A stretch of 52,342 nucleotides of DNA from Agromyces salentinus (lineage in GTDB: Bacteria; Actinomycetota; Actinomycetes; Actinomycetales; Microbacteriaceae): assembly GCF_009749395.1 (NCBI RefSeq), contig NZ_WBIR01000024.1:1-52342 (forward strand), written 5' to 3'. The notes beneath the pieces were generated by a model that searched no databases, was not told the DNA's origin, and worked only from the letters and a program-made list of their open reading frames with translations. Below are positions 7,470 through 16,500 of this stretch, one piece after another. The position numbers were made by a program, and so were the translations under genes. Every line of letters starts with the position of its first letter. Positions within the stretch are counted from its first letter, which is position 1.

Positions 7470-8864
7470 GTGAGCCTCTCCACGCCCGCGCCATCCGCGA
7501 ACCCCATCGTTCCCCCGTGGCGCCTGTGGCTCATCTGGGGCGTCGGCGTGGCCGCGTACGTGCTCTCGATCACGAACCGCACGTCGCTCTCGGCCGTCGG
7601 CGTCGATGCGGCCGTGCGCTTCGATGCGGATGCCTCGACGCTGTCGATGTTCGCCGTGATCCAGCTCGCCGTGTACGGCGGCATGCAGATCCCGGTGGGG
7701 GTGCTGCTCGACCGGCTGGGCGCGCGGCCGGTGATCACCGCGGGAATGGCGCTCATGGCCATCGGCCAGGCGGTGCTCGCGTTCGCGCCCGACGTCGGGT
7801 GGGCGATCGTCGCGCGCATGCTGCTCGGCGCGGGCGACGCGGCGGTCTTCCCGAGCGTGCTGCGCGTGGTCGCCGTGTGGTTCCCGGCGAGGCAGGCGCC
7901 GTTCCTCGTGCAGATGACCGGGATCCTCGGCCAGGTCGGCCAGCTCGCCGCCATCTTCCCGCTCGCGGCCCTGCTGCACGCCACGACGTGGACGATCACC
8001 TTCGGCAGCCTCGCAGGACTCGGCGTGCTGTTCACCGTGCTGACGTTCGCGGTGATCCGCAATCGCCCGCCCGACCGCTCGGAGGACGTCTCCGTCGACA
8101 CGCAGACGGGTGCGATCCAGATCGTGCGCTCCTCGGTCGACTTCCGCGAGAGCTTCCGCCAGTCATGGGCGCACCCCGCGACCCGCCTCGCGTTCTGGTC
8201 GCATTTCACGACCCCGTTCTCGGGCACCGCGTTCATGCTGCTCTGGGGGTTCCCGTTCCTCACGGTCGGCGAGGGCCTCACCCCGGCCGTCGCCTCGCTC
8301 GTGTTCAGCGTCTACGTCGTGTTCGGCGTGCTCTCGGGGCCGGTCATCGGCATGCTCTCGAGCCGGCACCCGATGCGCCGCTCGCGCATGCTCGTGCTGC
8401 CGATCATCGGGCTGCAGGCGTTCGTCTGGCTCATCGTGATCGGCTGGCCGGGCCAGGCACCGCTGTGGCTCCTCTTCGTGCTCGTGTTCGCGATGAGCAC
8501 GGGCGGCCCGGCGTCGATGATCGGCTTCGACCACGCGCGCACGTTCAACCCAGCGCACCGGCTCAGCACGGCGACCGGCATCGTGAACGTCGGCGGGTTC
8601 CTCGCCGCCCTGCTCGCGATCCTCTTCATCGGCCTCGCCATGGACGCCCAGGGCGCCGGCACCCCCGACACCTACACGCTCGAGGCGTTCCGGATCGCGT
8701 TCCTCACGCAGGTGCCGCTCTGGGCGCTCGGCGCGCTCTTCATCGTCATCGAACGGCACCGCACCCGCGTGCACCTGGGCCTCGAGGAACCGCGCCGGCG
8801 GCGCCGTCGTCGTGGCATCGCCGCGGTCGGCGACTCGCCCGGCGACGAGCTGCCGCTCGACTGA
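7470..8864 (+). CDS. Major facilitator superfamily (MFS) transporter
   Basis: Integral membrane protein of about 464 residues with roughly twelve hydrophobic segments. The loop after the second segment reads GVLLDRLGARP, an MFS motif A (G..LDR.G.R). The central loop (NRPPDRSEDVSV and following) separates two six-helix halves, and the C-terminus is Arg-rich. I chose GTG 7470, with GAGGAGGGG a little far upstream; the upstream open frame only shadows the SDR. It is divergent from the SDR/TetR unit with a dyad between, so it may move the compound sensed by that TetR. The substrate is unknown. Confidence 0.85.
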   Translation: MSLSTPAPSANPIVPPWRLWLIWGVGVAAYVLSITNRTSLSAVGVDAAVRFDADASTLSMFAVIQLAVYGGMQIPVGVLLDRLGARPVITAGMALMAIGQAVLAFAPDVGWAIVARMLLGAGDAAVFPSVLRVVAVWFPARQAPFLVQMTGILGQVGQLAAIFPLAALLHATTWTITFGSLAGLGVLFTVLTFAVIRNRPPDRSEDVSVDTQTGAIQIVRSSVDFRESFRQSWAHPATRLAFWSHFTTPFSGTAFMLLWGFPFLTVGEGLTPAVASLVFSVYVVFGVLSGPVIGMLSSRHPMRRSRMLVLPIIGLQAFVWLIVIGWPGQAPLWLLFVLVFAMSTGGPASMIGFDHARTFNPAHRLSTATGIVNVGGFLAALLAILFIGLAMDAQGAGTPDTYTLEAFRIAFLTQVPLWALGALFIVIERHRTRVHLGLEEPRRRRRRRGIAAVGDSPGDELPLD

Positions 8865-8882
8865 CCCGACGGGCGGAGACGG

Positions 8883-8918
8883 CGGATGCCGCGACGAGGG
8901 GTCCCGTCGCGGCATCCG
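8883..8918. terminator. 14-bp stem hairpin after the MFS gene
   Basis: CGGATGCCGCGACG (8883-8896) pairs perfectly with 8905-8918 around an 8-nt loop, 18 bp after the MFS stop. It is a likely rightward terminator and contains the GGATGCCGC word. Confidence 0.65.
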
Positions 8919-8953
8919 GCAGTCGCGGCATCCGGCAGTCGCGGCATCCGTCC
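8906..8953. repeat. 16-bp direct repeat, three units
   Basis: GTCGCGGCATCCGGCA at 8906-8921 and 8922-8937, with a third unit from 8938 that diverges after GTCGCGGCATCCG. The first unit also forms the right arm of the hairpin at 8883-8918, so alternative hairpins could form with each unit. Confidence 0.85.
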
Positions 8954-8967
8954 GGTCGCGCACCCGC

Positions 8968-9034
8968 GGAGGAGATCAGTCGATCGGGAGGACCGAATCG
9001 GTGTTCGGCTCCTCCCGATCGCGCGATCTCCTCC
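8968..9034. terminator. Two-tier inverted repeat between convergent genes
   Basis: Outer arms GGAGGAGATC (8968-8977) and GATCTCCTCC (9025-9034) enclose inner arms GATCGGGAGGA (8982-8992) and TCCTCCCGATC (9010-9020). It lies between the MFS gene and the leftward dehydrogenase, about 60 bp past the latter's stop, so it may act as a terminator for the leftward unit. Confidence 0.55.
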
Positions 9035-9094
9035 CGAGGGGACGGCGGATGCGTCGCGCGTGGCTCCTGAGCGGGCGGCTCGCGCCGAGGGGAG

Positions 9095-9958
9095 CTAGGC
9101 CGCCTTCGGGTAGCTGTAGAAGCCCTCGCCCGTGGCGACGCCGAGCTTGCCCTGGTCGATGTAGCGCTCCTTGATGAGGTCGGCGAAGGCCTGCTGCTTG
9201 GGACCGCCGGCCTTGGAGATGTTGTACGCCGTGGTGAGGCCGACGATGTCGTAGATCTGGAACGGGCCCATCGGGGCGCCCGTGCCGATGCGCCAGGTCT
9301 TGTCGATGGCGTCGGGCTCGGCGATGCCGTCGACGAGCAGCTCGCCCGCGGCCGAGAGGAACGGCACGAGCAGGGAGTTGAGCAGGTAGCCCGCCTTCTC
9401 CTTCTTGATCTCGATCGGGACCATGCCGATCTTCGACGCGAATTCGACGACGGTCGCGTACACCTCGGGGCTCGTGGCCTCGGTGCCCATGACCTCCGCG
9501 GTGTTGTGCGCCCAGACGCGGTTGGCGAAGTGCAGTGCGAGGAAGCGATCGGCGCGGCCGGTGAACGGCGAGAGGTCGCTCGGCAGCAGGGTCGAGGAGT
9601 TCGTGGCGAAGATCGTGCGCTCGGGCGCGAGCGCGGCGAGCTTCTCGTAGGTCGACTGCTTGAGCGCCAACTGCTCGGGGATCGCCTCGATGACGAGGTC
9701 GGCGTTCGCGACGGCGTCGGCGAGGTCCGCGGTCGTGCGGATGCGGCCGAGGGCGGCCTGCGCGCGGTCGTCGGCTCCGGGCACGCCCTCTGCGACGTAG
9801 GTGTCGGCGAGTCCGGCGAAGCGCTGCTTCGCGGCCTCGAGCGCGTCGTCGCTGATGTCGTAGGCGACGACGTCGAAGCCGCTGAACGCGGTCTGGTAGG
9901 CGATCTGCGAGCCGAGCACTCCGGTACCGAGCACGGTCACGTTCGCGATGGCGGTCAT
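9095..9958 (-). CDS. 3-hydroxyacyl-CoA (3-hydroxybutyryl-CoA) dehydrogenase
   Basis: NAD-dependent oxidation of 3-hydroxyacyl-CoA in beta-oxidation or related routes. 287 residues, the usual single-domain length. The Rossmann GTGVLG is at residues 11-16, then VIEAIPEQLALK, NSSTL, and the catalytic region LALHFANRVW with His. The C-terminal domain has GYLLNSLLVPFL and GEGFYSYP. ATG 9958 overlaps the stop of the MarR gene (ATGA), and AAGGAA lies just upstream. It is cotranscribed with that MarR, which suggests induction by an acyl-CoA or a precursor. Confidence 0.9.
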   Translation of the reverse strand: MTAIANVTVLGTGVLGSQIAYQTAFSGFDVVAYDISDDALEAAKQRFAGLADTYVAEGVPGADDRAQAALGRIRTTADLADAVANADLVIEAIPEQLALKQSTYEKLAALAPERTIFATNSSTLLPSDLSPFTGRADRFLALHFANRVWAHNTAEVMGTEATSPEVYATVVEFASKIGMVPIEIKKEKAGYLLNSLLVPFLSAAGELLVDGIAEPDAIDKTWRIGTGAPMGPFQIYDIVGLTTAYNISKAGGPKQQAFADLIKERYIDQGKLGVATGEGFYSYPKAA

Positions 9959-10500
9959 TGCTGTTCCTTCTTTCGTTGCGTCCCTCGTGGGGCGTTCTCG
10001 GCGCCGGGTGCGGCGCTGTCCTGAGACCCGGTGGGGGCCTCGAGCGGATGCCGCGGACGGGTCTCGTCCGGACGTCCGACGTTGAATCGCTGCAGGTCCC
10101 GCGCGAAGCGGGCGACCTGCGGGTCGGTCCAGTCCGCGAGCTGGTGGCTCACGATGCCGTGCAGGACCTCGATGGCCTCGTCGTAGGCGGCCCACCCCTC
10201 GTCGGTCAGTTCGAGCGGACGGCCGCGGCCCGCGGCATCCGGGACCTCGCGGACGACGCCGAGTTCGGTGAGGCCCGCGAGCTGGCGGGAGACCGTCGAG
10301 CGGTTGAGGCGATAGGCCTGCGCGATGTCGACCGAACGGCAGCCCGGGTTGTCGGCGATGAACCCCAGGATCGACTGGTCGGTCATGCTGAGCGCGAGGT
10401 TCGCGGTGCGCGCGTCGGCGATGCCGCGGCGGCTGATGGTGATGAGGGCGCCGAGGATCGCGGTGGTGGCGCCGTCGCGGGTGTTCGCCGCTGCATCCAT
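9955..10500 (-). CDS. MarR-family transcriptional regulator
   Basis: 181-residue winged-helix regulator. The helix-turn-helix is about residues 50-80 (SVDIAQAYRLNRSTVSRQLAGL), with a wing at GRGRPLELTDEG. The C-terminal 35 residues are polar and low-complexity. The stop overlaps the start of the dehydrogenase gene, so they form one unit. A long symmetric dyad (10514-10558) directly upstream is the expected autoregulatory operator. The natural ligand is probably related to the dehydrogenase substrate. Confidence 0.88.
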   Translation of the reverse strand: MDAAANTRDGATTAILGALITISRRGIADARTANLALSMTDQSILGFIADNPGCRSVDIAQAYRLNRSTVSRQLAGLTELGVVREVPDAAGRGRPLELTDEGWAAYDEAIEVLHGIVSHQLADWTDPQVARFARDLQRFNVGRPDETRPRHPLEAPTGSQDSAAPGAENAPRGTQRKKEQQ

Positions 10501-10513
10501 GGTCCGGACCTCC

Positions 10514-10558
10514 TGTTGTCAAATGCAACGCTACGCTCGTGCGTTGCATTCCGCAACA
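10514..10558. promoter_or_regulatory. MarR operator: 45-bp symmetric dyad
   Basis: Arms AATGCAACGC (10522-10531) and GCGTTGCATT (10541-10550), with outer TGTTG (10514) and CAACA (10558), all share one centre at 10536. It can also be read as two TTG-N7-CAA sites centred 28 bp apart. It starts 14 bp upstream of the marR ATG. Confidence 0.75.
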
Positions 10559-10627
10559 AAGCAAAGCGTCTTCGCATGCTCCCCGCGGATCCCGCCGGTC
10601 GGGCGCGGAGGGCGGCGAGGTGGAACT

Positions 10628-10663
10628 GACGGATGCCCCGACCCTTCGCCCGGGGCATCCGTC
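10628..10663. terminator. Terminator hairpin after the P-type ATPase gene
   Basis: GACGGATGCCCC (10628-10639) pairs with GGGGCATCCGTC (10652-10663), a 12-13 bp perfect stem with a loop of about 10 nt, 45 bp past the ATPase stop on the minus strand. Confidence 0.7.
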
Positions 10664-10708
10664 GTCCTGGTTCAGCTCATGGCGCCCCTGGCGCCCCTGG
10701 CGCACCGG

Positions 10709-13420
10709 TCACCGGCGTGCGCGCAGCCGCCGGCGACGGAACCACTTGTCGCCCTCGACGACGACCAGCAGCACGAGCGTCAGCCCGATGCATCCGAGCC
10801 ACTGCCAGCCGGTGAGGGACACGGTGCCGAGCATCCGCTGCAGCACGCCGATCTCGGTGGACGCCACGATGAGCAGCACCGGCCACACGAGGATCTTCGC
10901 GACGGCCGCGATGGGGGCCCGCAGGCCCGACTCGGGCGTGCGGCGCATGAGCAGCGCGCTCAGCACCGTGGCGAGGCCGAGCACGACGTAGGCCATGGTC
11001 ATCGAGGCGGTCGGCTCGGTCGGGCTGGGCGCGTCGGGCCCCCACAGCAGCGGCACGAGCGCGATGAGGAAGATGACCGCACCGTAGACGAGCCACTCGA
11101 CGAGCGAGACCCGGTTGACGACGCCGACCTTCGGGTCGCGCGGCGGGTGGTTCATGATGCCCGGCGGGTTCGCGTCGGCGGCGATCGCGAAGACCGCGAA
11201 GAGGGCCACGAAGAAGTTGATGAACAGAACCTGGGCCGGGAACAGCGCGACGCCCTCGGCGATCGAGAACGCGCTCGCGGCGAGGAACAGCATGATGAGG
11301 CTGAGGAGCTGCGTCATCTGGAACCGCAGGTACGCCGTGATCTTCGAGTAGACGATGCGGCCGATCTCGACGGCGTGCACGAGGGTCGCGAAGTTGTCGT
11401 CGGTGAGCACGAGCTTCGCGGCCTGCTTCGTCACCTCCGAGCCGGAGCCCATCGCGACGCCGATGTTCGCCTGCTTGATGGCCGCCGCGTCGTTCACGGC
11501 GTCGCCGGTCATCGCGACGATGGCGCCCTTCGCCTGCAGCAGGCGCACGAGTCGCAGCTTGTCGTCGGGCGTGACGCGGCCGAAGACGTGGAGGTCCGGC
11601 AGCCGGCCGCTGAGCTCCTCGTCGCTCATCTGCTTGAGGTCGGCGCCGCTCACGGCCCCGGTGCCGAGCCCGAGCTCGGCGCCGATCGCGCCCGCGGTGA
11701 CCGCGTGGTCACCGGTGATCATGCGCACGTCGATGCCCGCGTTGTGGGCGACCGCGACGGCGTCCTTCGCCTCCGTGCGCAGCGGGTCGACGATGCCGAC
11801 GATGCCGATCAGCGAGAGCTCCTCGACCCACGACATCGGGTCGGCCGCGATGCGACCCTCGTCGCCGTCGTCGAGGAAGCGCGCCGCGATGGCGAGCGTG
11901 CGCAGGCCGGTGGCGGACATCCGCTCCAGCTCGGTGGTCGCCGCGTCGGATGCCACGGGCACGACCTCGCGCGTCTCGCTGAGCATCGTCGTGCAGCGGC
12001 CGAGCACCACGTCGGGCGCGCCCTTCACGATGAGCACGAGACGCTGCTCGCCGCGGTAGGGGATGCGCTGGAGCGTGGCCATGAACTTGTAGTCGGAGTC
12101 GAACGGCACCTCGGCGAGGCGCGGGTAGTCCTTGCGCGCCTGGTCCGCGTCGATGCCGAGCCTCGCGGCGAGCACGACGAGGGCCGCCTCGGTGGGGTCG
12201 CCGACCACGTCGCCCTCGGGCGAGACCGTCGCATCGTTGGGCAGGCCGATCGCGAGGCCGAGGGTCGGGGCGTCGAGGGGTTCGTCGGACGTGCCGATCA
12301 CATGGCCCTCGAACGAGTACCCCTCGCCCGTGACCCGGTAGGTGTTGCCGCCGAGCCACGCGGTGCGCACGGTCATCATGTTCAGGGTCAGGGTGCCGGT
12401 CTTGTCGGAGCAGATCGCGCTCGTCGCCCCGAGCGTCTCGACGTCGTTCAGCGAGGTGACGATCGCCCGTTCCTTCGCGAGCTTCGAGGCACCCCACGCG
12501 AGCAGGCTCTGCACGAACACCGGCAGGCCCGTCGGGATGGCCGAGATCGCCACCGCCGTGGCCAGGAAGAGCAGTTCGTCGAGGCTCTGGCCGCGCGCGA
12601 AGCCGATCAGCACGATCACGAGCACGGCGCTCCAGGCGATGATGCCGAGCACCTTCGTGAGGCCGTCGAGTTCGAGCTGCAGGGGCGACTTCTTATCGCC
12701 GACCTGCGTGAGCAGTGACGCGATGCGGCCCATCTGGGTGCGCATGCCGGTCTCGACGACGACGATGCGCGCCGTGCCGCGCGTGACCGAGGTGTTCTGG
12801 AAGACCATCGACGTGCGGTCGGCCAACGCGGTGGAGGCCGTGTTCTCGGCCGATCCCTTCGGAATGGGGAGCGACTCGCCCGTGAGCGAGGATTCCTGCG
12901 TCTCGAGGTTGGCGGACCTCAGGATCCTGCCGTCGGCCGGCACGAGGTCCCCCGACTCCAGCTCGACGATGTCGCCGGGCACGAGCCCGGTCGCGTCGAT
13001 CTGCAGCAGCACGCCGTCGCGGATGACGCGCGCCTTCGGCGTCTGCAGCTTGGCGAGCGCGTCGACGCTGCGACGGGCCTTGACCTCCTGCTGGGTGCCC
13101 GTGATGACGTTGAAGAGCACGAGGACCGCCACGATGATCGCCGTCGTGACCTGCCCGATGAGCAGGGACACGATCGTGACGGCGATGAGCATGAGCGTCA
13201 TGAGCTCGAGCACCTGGCTGAGCGCGATGCGCCAGACGCTCGGCGGCGGCGCGCTCTGCAGCGCGTTCGGCCCGGCGTCGGCAAGGCGCCGCTCCGCCTC
13301 GGCGGCGGTGAGCCCCCTGGCCGCCTCGGTCTTCGCCTGCGCGACGACGGCGTCGGGGGCGAGCGCCCACCACTCGATGCCGTGCCCCTCGGTTGTGCCC
13401 TGCTGTGCTTCGATGGTCAC
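10709..13420 (-). CDS. Cation-type P-type ATPase with atypical transport and hinge motifs
   Basis: About 903 residues from the GTG at 13420 (G-rich Shine-Dalgarno close upstream); a GTG-less extension to 13456 is possible. Domain order is P2-like: N-terminal cytoplasmic tail, TGES actuator loop (near 180), phosphorylation site SDKTGTLTLN (near 338), nucleotide-binding domain, hinge, and about ten membrane segments. Two motifs differ from textbook P2 pumps: M4 has AIPTGLP where PEGLP is usual, and the hinge reads TGDAVND instead of TGDGVND. M6 (FINFFVALFAVFAIAAD) lacks the expected N..TD set. The transported ion therefore cannot be inferred. It stands alone, with its own terminator. Confidence 0.9.
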   Translation of the reverse strand: MTIEAQQGTTEGHGIEWWALAPDAVVAQAKTEAARGLTAAEAERRLADAGPNALQSAPPPSVWRIALSQVLELMTLMLIAVTIVSLLIGQVTTAIIVAVLVLFNVITGTQQEVKARRSVDALAKLQTPKARVIRDGVLLQIDATGLVPGDIVELESGDLVPADGRILRSANLETQESSLTGESLPIPKGSAENTASTALADRTSMVFQNTSVTRGTARIVVVETGMRTQMGRIASLLTQVGDKKSPLQLELDGLTKVLGIIAWSAVLVIVLIGFARGQSLDELLFLATAVAISAIPTGLPVFVQSLLAWGASKLAKERAIVTSLNDVETLGATSAICSDKTGTLTLNMMTVRTAWLGGNTYRVTGEGYSFEGHVIGTSDEPLDAPTLGLAIGLPNDATVSPEGDVVGDPTEAALVVLAARLGIDADQARKDYPRLAEVPFDSDYKFMATLQRIPYRGEQRLVLIVKGAPDVVLGRCTTMLSETREVVPVASDAATTELERMSATGLRTLAIAARFLDDGDEGRIAADPMSWVEELSLIGIVGIVDPLRTEAKDAVAVAHNAGIDVRMITGDHAVTAGAIGAELGLGTGAVSGADLKQMSDEELSGRLPDLHVFGRVTPDDKLRLVRLLQAKGAIVAMTGDAVNDAAAIKQANIGVAMGSGSEVTKQAAKLVLTDDNFATLVHAVEIGRIVYSKITAYLRFQMTQLLSLIMLFLAASAFSIAEGVALFPAQVLFINFFVALFAVFAIAADANPPGIMNHPPRDPKVGVVNRVSLVEWLVYGAVIFLIALVPLLWGPDAPSPTEPTASMTMAYVVLGLATVLSALLMRRTPESGLRAPIAAVAKILVWPVLLIVASTEIGVLQRMLGTVSLTGWQWLGCIGLTLVLLVVVEGDKWFRRRRLRARR

Positions 13421-13561
13421 GGAACCCCCCAGATCCTCGCCGACAATCCACACCATAGCCCTCGGAGGGCGGCCGGCGGCAGGTCATGGGCGCCCCGGTT
13501 TCGGCCGTCGGGTCGGCGGGACCGCGGCCGTGGCATCCGCTGCAGGCTCCGGCCGCGCGCG

Positions 13562-16500
13562 TCAGGCGCCGAGCAGCCCCCGCAGGTCGTCGGCCGTGAG
13601 CGCCTCGGCGGCGCGCGGGTCGGCGGCGTCGGTGCCCTCGTCGAGGATCGACGCGACGAGGGCGCCCTTCCGCGCCTTGAGCGCCATCACCTTGTCTTCG
13701 ATCGTGTCGGAGGCGACGAGCCGGTAGACCATGACCTGCTTCGCCTGCCCGATGCGGTGCGCGCGGTCGACCGCCTGCGCCTCGCTCGCCGGGTTCCACC
13801 ACGGGTCGAGCAGGAACACGTAGTCGGCCTCGGTCAGGTTCAGTCCGAAGCCGCCCGCCTTCAGGCTGATGAGGAACACGGATGCCTCGCCGTCGCGGAA
13901 GCGCGCGATCTCGGCGTCGCGACGGCGAACGGGGGTCGACCCGTCGAGGTAGGCGTAGGACACGCCCGCGGCGTCGAGCCGCGACCTCGCCCGGCCGAGG
14001 AACGACGTGAACTGGCTGAAGACGAGCGCCTTGTGCCCTTCGGCGAGCACGTCGTCGAGCTGCTCGAAGAGCGCGTCGAGCTTGGCCGACGGCATGCCCG
14101 CGTAGCGTTCGTCGTCGATCAGCGTGGCGTCCAGTGCGAGCATGCGCAGCAGGGTCAGCGAGCGATAGACGATGAATCGGTTGCGGTCGAGGTCGTCGAT
14201 GAGGCCGAGCAGCTTCTGCCGCTCGCGCTGGAGCATCGTGTCGTAGAGGCGCCGGTGGCTCGGCGCGAGCGCGACCTCGAGCACCTGCTCCTGCTTGGGC
14301 GGCAGCTCGGGCGCCACGAGCTCCTTCGTGCGTCGGAGCATGAGCGGTCGGATACGGCGGCGCAGCCGATCGCGGCGCTCGAGGTTGCGGTCCTGCTCGA
14401 TGGGGCGCCGGTACTGCTCGTCGAAACCACGGCGCGAGGCGAACAGGCCCGGCGCGACGATCTGCAGGATCGCCCACAGCTCGCTCAGGTCGTTCTCGAT
14501 GGGCGTGCCGGTGACGGCCAGCCGGAAGGGTGCGCGGATGCCGCGGGCCGCCGCGTGCACCTTGGTCGCCGCGTTCTTGACGAACTGCGCCTCGTCGAGC
14601 ACGAGGCCGCCCCACTCGAGGGCGGCGAACGCCTCGGCCTCGAGGCGCAGCACGGCGTAGGTCGTGACGACCAGGTCGGCCCCCGCCGCGGCGTCGGCGA
14701 GGCTGGCCTTGCGCTTCGCCTCGGTCGAGGTGACGGATGCCACGCGCAGGCCCGGCGTGAACCGGGCGGCTTCGCGCACCCAGTTCGAGGCGACCGAGGT
14801 CGGGGCCACGACGAGGAACGGCCCGGTCCGCTCGGCGGCCGGCTCGGCGTCGTCGCCGGCTCGGACGGTCTCGTCGGGGTCTCGATGCGCTCCTTCGTCG
14901 CTACTGGACCGCCGGAGGTCGCCGCTGCCCGGCCGACCTTGCGCGACGGCATGCGCGACGAGCGCGAGCGCCTGCGCGGTCTTGCCGAGGCCCATGTCGT
15001 CGGCGAGGATGCCCCCGAGCCGGGCCTTCCAGAGGTAGGCGAGCCAGCGGAACCCGGCGAGCTGGTACGGCCGGAGCGGCAGGACGACGCCCTCGGGCTG
15101 GGGCAGCTCCTCGACCCGCCCGTGCTCGAGCGCCTCGACGGTGCGACGCCACGAGACGGCGGGCTCCGAGACATCCGCCAGGTCCTCGAAGTCGGCCCAG
15201 AGGCTCGTGCGACTCGCGTGGATGCGCAGCCCGGTCTCCCACTCGGCGAGCGCGCCGGCCTCCTCGATGAGCTCGCGCAGGGGGTCGAAGACCGCCTGGT
15301 TCAGCATGAGGTAGCTCTTGTCGACCATGAGCAGCCGGCGCTGCCCCTTCGCCAGCGCGCGGAAGAGGGGCATGAACGGCACCGGCCGGCCGTCGATCGT
15401 GATGACCACGCCGAGGTCGAACCAGTCGGTCTTGCGCGACTCGACCGTGGTGATGCGCACCTTCGGCGGCTCGGTCAGCAGGCGGTAGTCGGGGCGCTCG
15501 CCCTCGACCTCGATGCGGAGCGGATGCCGCTCGGCGAGCGCCTCGAGCCTCGGCAGTCGCTCGGCGCAGAACTCCGCCGCGTCGACGCCGCGCACGAGCA
15601 CGGTGTCGAGCGGCACCCAGCCCAGCACGTCGGCGACCCGTGCGAGCAGGTCGTCGTCGAGGTCGGGGTCGGCGGCCGCCTCGGCGATCGAGGCGGCGAC
15701 CGCGGAGCTGCTGTCGATGCCGTCGGATGCCCCGACCGGCGTGGTGCGGCCGTCGGCGTGCTCCCAGTGCCACGCGAGGCGCAGCACGTCGTGCGGCTCG
15801 AAGACGAGGTCGAGCACGAGGGCCGCCGGAGCCGGCGGCGGAGGCGTGAACGACCCGTCGCGACTCGCGATCGGGAGGGAGCGGGCGAGCCCGGGCAGGT
15901 GGCGACGGAGGAACTCGGGCACGTCGGCCGGCGGAACCCCCACCGGCGCCTCGCCCGGGTTCTCGAGCAGCGCGCGTGCCGCGGGGGTGACCGGCCCGCG
16001 GAAGCCCGCGAGCTCGATGCGCCCTTCCTCGAAGTCGGAGCGGTAGACGCCGTGCTCGCCGATGGCGCGGGCGTTCGCCAGTGGACCGGCCACCTCGTCG
16101 AACGCGAGCTCGGGCGAGAGCGTCAACGTGCCGTCGGCACCCTCGCGGGCGTCGAGCCCGACGACCGCCGAGCCGTGCAGGACGACCTCGGGCGTGACAT
16201 CCGACCCGACCAGCGCGACGCCGAGGCGTGCGGCCTCGGCGAACAGCGCCCAGAGCAGCGGGCTCTCGAACTCGTCGAGCGTGACCCACTCCGACCCGTA
16301 GGTCGTGTAGACGCTCGGGGAGCTGCCCTTCAGGAGCGTGAACTGCGCGAACCAGCGGGCCTGCGCGGGGTCGAAACCGCCGGCCTCACCCTGGTAGGCG
16401 ATGTTCTGCCACGTGAGGCCCGCCTTGATCCACGCGCCTCGGACGCTCTGGGTGACCGGTCGCACGGCGAGGCGATCGACGGATGCCGCACGCTTGGCCG

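Noticed and set aside
8906..8953. Attachment site or integration scar
   Set aside because: Short direct repeats are present but there is no integrase, tRNA gene or compositional change beside them.
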